A stretch of DNA of 64,000 bases from an uncultured Flavobacteriaceae bacterium (GTDB lineage Bacteria > Bacteroidota > Bacteroidia > Flavobacteriales > Flavobacteriaceae), in assembly GCA_947503105.1 (NCBI GenBank), contig CANNCM010000003.1, forward strand, positions 124,001 to 188,000, in the 5' to 3' direction. Positions 59,386 through 64,000 of this stretch are shown here, piece by piece. The notes beneath the pieces were generated by a model. It worked only from the letters and a program-made list of their open reading frames with translations, did no database searches and had not been told where the DNA came from. Positions within the stretch are counted from its first letter, which is position 1, and each line of letters begins with the position of its first letter. The translations under genes and the position numbers were made by a program.

Positions 59386-60679
59386 CTTCTGGCGCATCTA
59401 AAATAATATTAAATAATGTTTTAAAATCGGTCCAACGCTCCCACCCCCCAAAGGTATAATTGTGAAATATTGGTGTAAATGTGCCATTTACATTTTTGAC
59501 TTCTTGAATGGCACGAATTAAAGTTTCTTTTTTATCTAACAACGAGACATGATTAAGAAGTGAAAAATCCATCAATTGATAGGGATGAATCTTTAACGGC
59601 GTTTGGACTTCAAAGTCTAAATCATAAAATAAAAATGGTGTACACGTTCCGGCCCGAAATCCAATTGCTTCTGGATAGCCCATCGAAAAATCAGACTGAA
59701 TTTCTAAATCGATATAATGCCGATAGGTCGTTGGGAGATTAACTTTAGAAAAAGAGGATCGCGCTTTTGTAATTTGAGAATTCACAACAGTATCCAAACG
59801 ATTCTTTTCTTGTTTTAATTTATCAAAATCGTCTAATGCCAAAAAAGATGTTTTTAGGCCAACATTACAATAATCTCTTATTGATTTGATTTGAGAAACA
59901 AACTCTTTTTTATTCAAACTAATGCTCTTATCGTATGTTGAATAATCGCCCACTAAAAAGAAAACATCAAACTTTTGTGATGATTTCTTTTGGCGATTGA
60001 CAATATAATTAAAAGTATCATAGGGGTCTTTTTTTAATCCGAACAATACAAGAAAACGATCTGAAAAAGTCCTAAACTTGAATTGTATAATATCTGAAAA
60101 AAAACCTCCAACAGATCGCAAAAAGCCCTTATTTTTAAAAAAATAAGCCATCGGAATGTCTATAATGGGGTGAATCGTAAACGTTCGATTTTGAAATCTC
60201 GTTTCAGGAAAATAATCTTCAAGTGCAGCTTTTAATTTGTAGGCCCACAAATCTATAACTGGTTGATGCAGAAATTGCTGCTGGTGTGCAATACTATGTT
60301 CTTTTGTAAAACGCCCATATTCATCCTTGACATGAGGCAAGTATTCTTCATAGCGACTCAAAAGATAGAATGCTGCAGAAAAAATATCGAAAGGTAAATT
60401 ACTTTTTTCACCAACATAAAAAAAACACTTTGTTTGGTCCCATTGCAGAACATTAATGTCAACATCCGAAAGGCCTTGCTCAAAAAGCAAACCATTACTT
60501 TTTACAAAAAATTCTGACCCCAAAGGTTGTGCTCCATAAGACATTTTTGGCCCAGAATGTGCAATAAAAACTTCAATAACAGATGTGAAATCTATAGGTA
60601 TCCCCAAAATTCGGGTGCAAATTTGTTTAAAAACAAACTTGAGCCTACTGGTTATTTTTGGTGTATAAATGAGTAGCAT
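59372..60679 (-). CDS. Polysaccharide-deacetylase-like protein with DUF7033-type N terminus
   Basis: 435 residues, no signal peptide. The N-terminal third (AAFYLLSRYEEYLPHVKDEYGRF, PVIDLWAYKL) matches a region I know from Bacteroidetes proteins annotated as polysaccharide deacetylase (DUF7033). The C-terminal part contains a degenerate carbohydrate-esterase-4-like core (FFLVGDYSTYDKSI, FRAGTCTPF, and a final HNYTFGGWERW). The classical metal-binding HxxxH is not clear, and the first Asp-Asp is only suggested in HPIIDIP, so activity is uncertain. It shares its ATG with the radC stop (TAATG). Confidence 0.7.
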   Translation of the reverse strand: MLLIYTPKITSRLKFVFKQICTRILGIPIDFTSVIEVFIAHSGPKMSYGAQPLGSEFFVKSNGLLFEQGLSDVDINVLQWDQTKCFFYVGEKSNLPFDIFSAAFYLLSRYEEYLPHVKDEYGRFTKEHSIAHQQQFLHQPVIDLWAYKLKAALEDYFPETRFQNRTFTIHPIIDIPMAYFFKNKGFLRSVGGFFSDIIQFKFRTFSDRFLVLFGLKKDPYDTFNYIVNRQKKSSQKFDVFFLVGDYSTYDKSISLNKKEFVSQIKSIRDYCNVGLKTSFLALDDFDKLKQEKNRLDTVVNSQITKARSSFSKVNLPTTYRHYIDLEIQSDFSMGYPEAIGFRAGTCTPFLFYDLDFEVQTPLKIHPYQLMDFSLLNHVSLLDKKETLIRAIQEVKNVNGTFTPIFHNYTFGGWERWTDFKTLFNIILDAPEDVST

Positions 60680-61374
60680 TAGAGCATATTTTCATCAGCA
60701 AAACTAAAATAAGTTTTTTCTGCGACAATAAGGTGATCAAGCACCTTTATCTCTAATGTTTGGGCAGCAATTTTTAGTTTTTCTGTTATATTGATATCAG
60801 AATGGCTAGGCTGCAGCACTCCGGAGGGGTGGTTATGCACCAATATCAAAGCAATAGCACCAACCTCCAACGCTTTTTTTAATACCAAACGCATATCAAC
60901 AACAGTAGCGGTAATACCGCCTTTGCTTAATTGCATTTTTGATATAATTTTATTGGAATTGTTCAAATACAACACCCAAAATTCCTCATGGTCTAGATTT
61001 CCCAACAAAGGTTGCATCACATCAAAAACAGATGCACTAGAGGTGACTTTGTGGAGATGCTTCACTTCAGTTAATTTGTGGCGACGCCCCAGCTCCATTG
61101 TGGCCATAATTTTGATGGCTTTCGCCTCGCCAATCCCCTTAAAATGAGTGAGTTGTGGTAATGATAGTTTTCCTAATGCATTCAAATTATAATTTACATT
61201 AGACAGTACAATTTTTGATAAATCTACCGCATTCAAATCATGGGTTCCAGAACCGATAATAATGGCCAAAAGTTCGGCATCACTCAAAAAACGAGCACCA
61301 TTGTCTCTGAGTTTTTCTCTCGGCTGATCGGCTTCCGACCATTGTTTTATTGTTATAGAATTTTGGGGCATCAT
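60679..61374 (-). CDS. radC: RadC-family JAB/MPN-domain protein
   Basis: 231 residues: N-terminal UPF0758 domain with a helix-hairpin-helix-like FKGIGEAKAIKI (78-89), and a C-terminal MPN+/JAMM domain with His180, His182 (HNHPSG) and Asp193, which would coordinate zinc. The DNA-repair name is historical; in fact the function of RadC is not established. Coupled to the deacetylase-like gene by overlap and 15 bases downstream of mpl. Confidence 0.92.
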   Translation of the reverse strand: MMPQNSITIKQWSEADQPREKLRDNGARFLSDAELLAIIIGSGTHDLNAVDLSKIVLSNVNYNLNALGKLSLPQLTHFKGIGEAKAIKIMATMELGRRHKLTEVKHLHKVTSSASVFDVMQPLLGNLDHEEFWVLYLNNSNKIISKMQLSKGGITATVVDMRLVLKKALEVGAIALILVHNHPSGVLQPSHSDINITEKLKIAAQTLEIKVLDHLIVAEKTYFSFADENML

Positions 61375-61389
61375 GTTGAAATTTTAAGA

Positions 61390-62745
61390 TTAAATAATCA
61401 AATTTGGAAGTGTATCAAAATCTAAACCGCCATAGTTACCCGAGCTCATGAGCAGTAAAGCAGTGTTCGCGTAATTTTGAGCGTTTATAAACTCTTGAAA
61501 TGCAATTGGGTCTGTGTAAACTGTTAAATTTTTGTGTTGAAAGGCATCCGCTATTTGTTCTGAACTGATGGCTTTTAAGTTCTTAATTTTTAAGGCATTA
61601 GGGGAATAAAAAACCACCGCCTCATCTGCAGAGTCTAAGGTTTGAGAGTATTCAAACAAAAATGTCTCGTTCAGACTACTGTAGGTATGCAATTCTAAAC
61701 ACGCAAGCAATCGACGCTGTGTGTATTGGTGTTTTACTGCAGAAGTAGTTGCTTTTACTTTGCTTGGCGCATGAGCAAAATCTTTAAAAATAACGGATGA
61801 CTGATGTTCAGCAATTTTTTCGAGGCGCTTGTCGGCACCTTTAAAGCTCGCAATAGCTTCATAAAAATCCAATTCATCAATTCCCATATGCTGACAAATC
61901 CATTTTGCCCCAGCAAGATTATTCAAATTATGGGGCCCAAAAATTTCTAAAGGCATCGGGCCTTCTGGAGTTTCCAAATAAGTAACTCCTTCTTCGATAG
62001 TGTGTTGTGGTGTTTCGTATGGAAACTTACGAATAGGGTTTTCGCTTGCGCTTACAATTTCTTTAACGTATTGATCCTCAGAATTATATGAAATACTCCC
62101 TCCCTCCACAATACTATTTGTAAAAATGGAAAACTGCTTTTTATAATCCTCAAAAGTTGGAAAAACATTAATGTGATCCCATGCAATTCCACTCAACAAT
62201 GCAATATTAGGTTTGTAATGATGAAACTTTGGACGAGGATCAATAGGTGAGCTCAAATACTCATCGCCCTCAAGTACAATAAAATCATTCTCATCGGTCA
62301 GTTGAACCATCACATCGAAACCCTCGAGTTGAGCACCAACCATATAATCTACCGTTTTGTTATGATAATTCAAGACATGCAAAATCATTGCAGTAATGGT
62401 TGTTTTGCCATGACTTCCTCCAATCACTACTCGTGTTTTATGTTTAGATTGCTCATATATAAATTCTGGATATGAATAGATATTCAGCCCCAATTCTTGT
62501 GCTTTGATCAGCTCAGGATTATCGGCCTTGGCGTGCATTCCTAATATTATAGCATCGATAGATGAGGTGATTTTTTCTGGAAACCAACCCATTTTAATTG
62601 GCAATAGACCACAAGCATCTAATCTGGATTTTGAGGGATCAAAAATAACGTCGTCACTTCCAGTTACACACATTCCTTTTTGATGCAAAGCCAATGCTAG
62701 GTTGTGCATCGCTGCACCACCAATGGCAATAAAATGAACATTCAT
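61390..62745 (-). CDS. mpl: UDP-N-acetylmuramate:L-Ala-gamma-D-Glu-meso-DAP ligase
   Basis: Murein-recycling Mur ligase that attaches recovered tripeptide to UDP-MurNAc. 451 residues: N-terminal nucleotide domain starting VHFIAIGGAAMHNLA, P-loop GGSHGKTT (109-116), DEYLSSPIDPRPKFHHYKP block typical of Mpl rather than MurC, and C-terminal FKDFAHAPSKVKA with the reactive Asp. The meso-DAP substrate fits the DNPR-type murE in the dcw cluster. Confidence 0.93.
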   Translation of the reverse strand: MNVHFIAIGGAAMHNLALALHQKGMCVTGSDDVIFDPSKSRLDACGLLPIKMGWFPEKITSSIDAIILGMHAKADNPELIKAQELGLNIYSYPEFIYEQSKHKTRVVIGGSHGKTTITAMILHVLNYHNKTVDYMVGAQLEGFDVMVQLTDENDFIVLEGDEYLSSPIDPRPKFHHYKPNIALLSGIAWDHINVFPTFEDYKKQFSIFTNSIVEGGSISYNSEDQYVKEIVSASENPIRKFPYETPQHTIEEGVTYLETPEGPMPLEIFGPHNLNNLAGAKWICQHMGIDELDFYEAIASFKGADKRLEKIAEHQSSVIFKDFAHAPSKVKATTSAVKHQYTQRRLLACLELHTYSSLNETFLFEYSQTLDSADEAVVFYSPNALKIKNLKAISSEQIADAFQHKNLTVYTDPIAFQEFINAQNYANTALLLMSSGNYGGLDFDTLPNLII

Positions 62746-62787
62746 AAAATTTATTTTAAGGTAAATATACGCAGAGTACTCAAAATT

Positions 62788-63714
62788 TTAGTTGGGCAGA
62801 GATAATAAAATGCGCTTTTTTTCATTTTTTGCCAAATCAAATTTTGGATTCAATTTCAATGCAAATTCTAAATGCTGTAAAGCCTCTTCTCGTTTTTGTT
62901 GTTTCAGATACAACTTAGACAATTGATAATGTGCCATTTCTAGCGGAGTTCTATCAATAGAATTAAATTTAGAAATGTATTTTTTTAATAAAAATAGTGC
63001 AGAACTGATATCCAATTCATCTTTTATACAGGCAATAGCAAGATCATAGTGCAACGAATTATTATGCGTTTTACATTCTGTTTGTGCCTTGTTTTCATGC
63101 GTTAAACAAGATATCGTTTGACGTAACTTCACCCCTTTCTCTGCAAAATTATTGGCTTGAATTTCGTCATTTTTTTGGTCAAAAATATAGGCCTTAGCAA
63201 AATAGCCATTGATTTTCGAAATGGCTTGAAGTTCATCGGCATAGGTCAATGCTATTTCATAACTCCCCCCCAATAGAGCGGGCAACTGAACATAGAGTTC
63301 TACCATAGCCCAACGCACTTCCCAATGCATTGGATCAAGTGTGGCCGCTTTAGAAAATGATTTTTTCACTTGACTGATCAACCCCAATGCTTTAAATTTG
63401 GAACCTTCTTTTGCCATTATACCCAATACACCACCATATTTGTAATGATAATTGGCGACACTCGGATTTGCTTGAACTAATTTTTCGTAATACAGCGCTG
63501 CATTGTCCCAATCCAAATTACGTCCATACACATCCCCAAGAAATTCGATAGCTTCATAATGTTTAGGATGCTGAGCAACAAAGTGCTCTAATTTTGGAGT
63601 CAACTCGTCGTATGATTTTGATGCCCACAGGGTACGAAAATCGTCGGGAATTTCTTGACTAAACATCATAATCGGAACGCAAAAAAACAATAAAAAATAG
63701 TGTGGTTTCATCAT
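62788..63714 (-). CDS. Secreted/periplasmic TPR-repeat protein
   Basis: 308 residues with a signal peptide (about 1-19, FFCVPIMMFSQ). Tetratricopeptide-like helix pairs are visible from residue 35 (YEAIEFLGDVYGRNLDWDNAALYYEKLVQANP) and again at the C terminus (QHLEFALKLNP). The middle repeats are irregular. A protein-interaction role in the envelope is likely; partners are unknown. It follows obg by 46 bases. Confidence 0.8.
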   Translation of the reverse strand: MMKPHYFLLFFCVPIMMFSQEIPDDFRTLWASKSYDELTPKLEHFVAQHPKHYEAIEFLGDVYGRNLDWDNAALYYEKLVQANPSVANYHYKYGGVLGIMAKEGSKFKALGLISQVKKSFSKAATLDPMHWEVRWAMVELYVQLPALLGGSYEIALTYADELQAISKINGYFAKAYIFDQKNDEIQANNFAEKGVKLRQTISCLTHENKAQTECKTHNNSLHYDLAIACIKDELDISSALFLLKKYISKFNSIDRTPLEMAHYQLSKLYLKQQKREEALQHLEFALKLNPKFDLAKNEKKRILLSLPN

Positions 63715-63760
63715 AATTGCTGTGATGTTATTTTATCAAAAAATAGTCCAAATTTATGAA

Positions 63761-64000
63761 TTAAACATTTAATTGCTTCCAAAGAAGATCTTTCAACTCT
63801 ACTATCCCTTTTTGAGCTGCAGAAGAAATAAACAAATAATCAACAGGCATTTCTTGATCCAAAATTTGTTTGAGTTCAGCTTCAAGCTCAGCATCCAACA
63901 AATCACTTTTTGAAATGGCTACAATGCGTTCTTTGTCTAACATTTCTGGATTATAACGCCGGAGTTCATCCAATAAAATATCATATTGGTTTTTGATATC
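63761..64000 (-). CDS. obg: Obg/CgtA GTPase, C-terminal fragment (cut by window end)
   Basis: The last 79 codons are present, continuing past the window edge. The fragment reads [34 protein letters not shown], with the G4-like SKSD motif of Obg, then [21 protein letters not shown] with the G5-like SSAA. Obg acts in ribosome assembly and stress control. The N-terminal Obg fold and G1 lie beyond the window. No C-terminal OCT domain follows, as in other Bacteroidetes Obg. Confidence 0.88.
   Translation of the reverse strand, partial: DIKNQYDILLDELRRYNPEMLDKERIVAISKSDLLDAELEAELKQILDQEMPVDYLFISSAAQKGIVELKDLLWKQLNV

Noticed and set aside
59372-60679. A secreted chitin or xylan deacetylase
   Set aside because: There is no signal peptide and the metal-binding motif is not clear, so an extracellular sugar-degrading role is not supported.

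Overview
The window reads as a chromosomal segment of a low-GC member of the Bacteroidota, most likely family Flavobacteriaceae. The evidence is two SusC/SusD pairs, a secreted subtilase with a type IX secretion (T9SS) C-terminal sorting signal, promoters of the Bacteroidetes type (TTTG-N19-TAnnTTTG), no clear Shine-Dalgarno sequences before the ribosomal genes, an enlarged MraY, a MurE with the DNPR motif of meso-diaminopimelate ligases, and a class B penicillin-binding protein carrying a PASTA domain. No rRNA, tRNA, CRISPR array, insertion sequence or prophage gene was seen.

Layout. 1-8.9 kb (minus strand): the division and cell-wall (dcw) cluster mraZ-rsmH-ftsL-ftsI-murE-mraY-murD-ftsW, headed by three tandem MraZ-type boxes. 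9.2-12.2 kb (plus): alpha/beta hydrolase, EngB GTPase, and the MlaE/MlaF lipid-transport permease and ATPase. 12.2-20.3 kb (minus): a DUF389 membrane protein, a mannose-1-phosphate guanylyltransferase, a SprT-like protein, ArgS, two guanidino-group-modifying enzymes (CtlX and a relative) and citrate synthase. 20.4-23.1 kb (minus): enolase and CarA. 23.1-40.4 kb (minus): a 17-kb translation and transcription supercluster, rpsL-rpsG-fusA-rpsJ-(gap)-rplC through rplQ, with secY, infA, rpmJ and rpoA; tuf, adk and map are absent. It has a textbook promoter at one end and an intrinsic terminator at the other. 40.4-55.0 kb (plus): an accessory outer-membrane region with an Omp85-like barrel protein, SusCD pair 1, a decayed ORF remnant, SusCD pair 2 with a companion surface lipoprotein, and a T9SS subtilase. 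55.1-64.0 kb: mixed housekeeping genes (RlmB, rhomboid protease, RarA, a proline-rich secreted unknown, a YjjG-type phosphatase, a polysaccharide-deacetylase-like protein, RadC, Mpl, a TPR protein and the 3' end of obg).

How the genes work together. The dcw cluster makes and polymerises lipid II at the septum, and Mpl near the far end recycles murein peptide onto UDP-MurNAc. MlaEF and the Omp85-like protein belong to envelope biogenesis. The SusCD pairs are TonB-dependent uptake systems; the second lies next to a lipoprotein and a secreted protease, which fits peptide or protein use.

The most interesting structures are not new gene families. They are: (i) a sharp composition break inside the first SusC gene, which suggests its transport body and SusD partner were swapped onto a resident signal and N-terminal module, with a gene remnant left downstream; (ii) a terminator-like hairpin and a degenerate dispersed repeat that split the S10 operon between rpsJ and rplC; and (iii) the well-preserved MraZ operator. 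I did not find strong evidence of a wholly new system.
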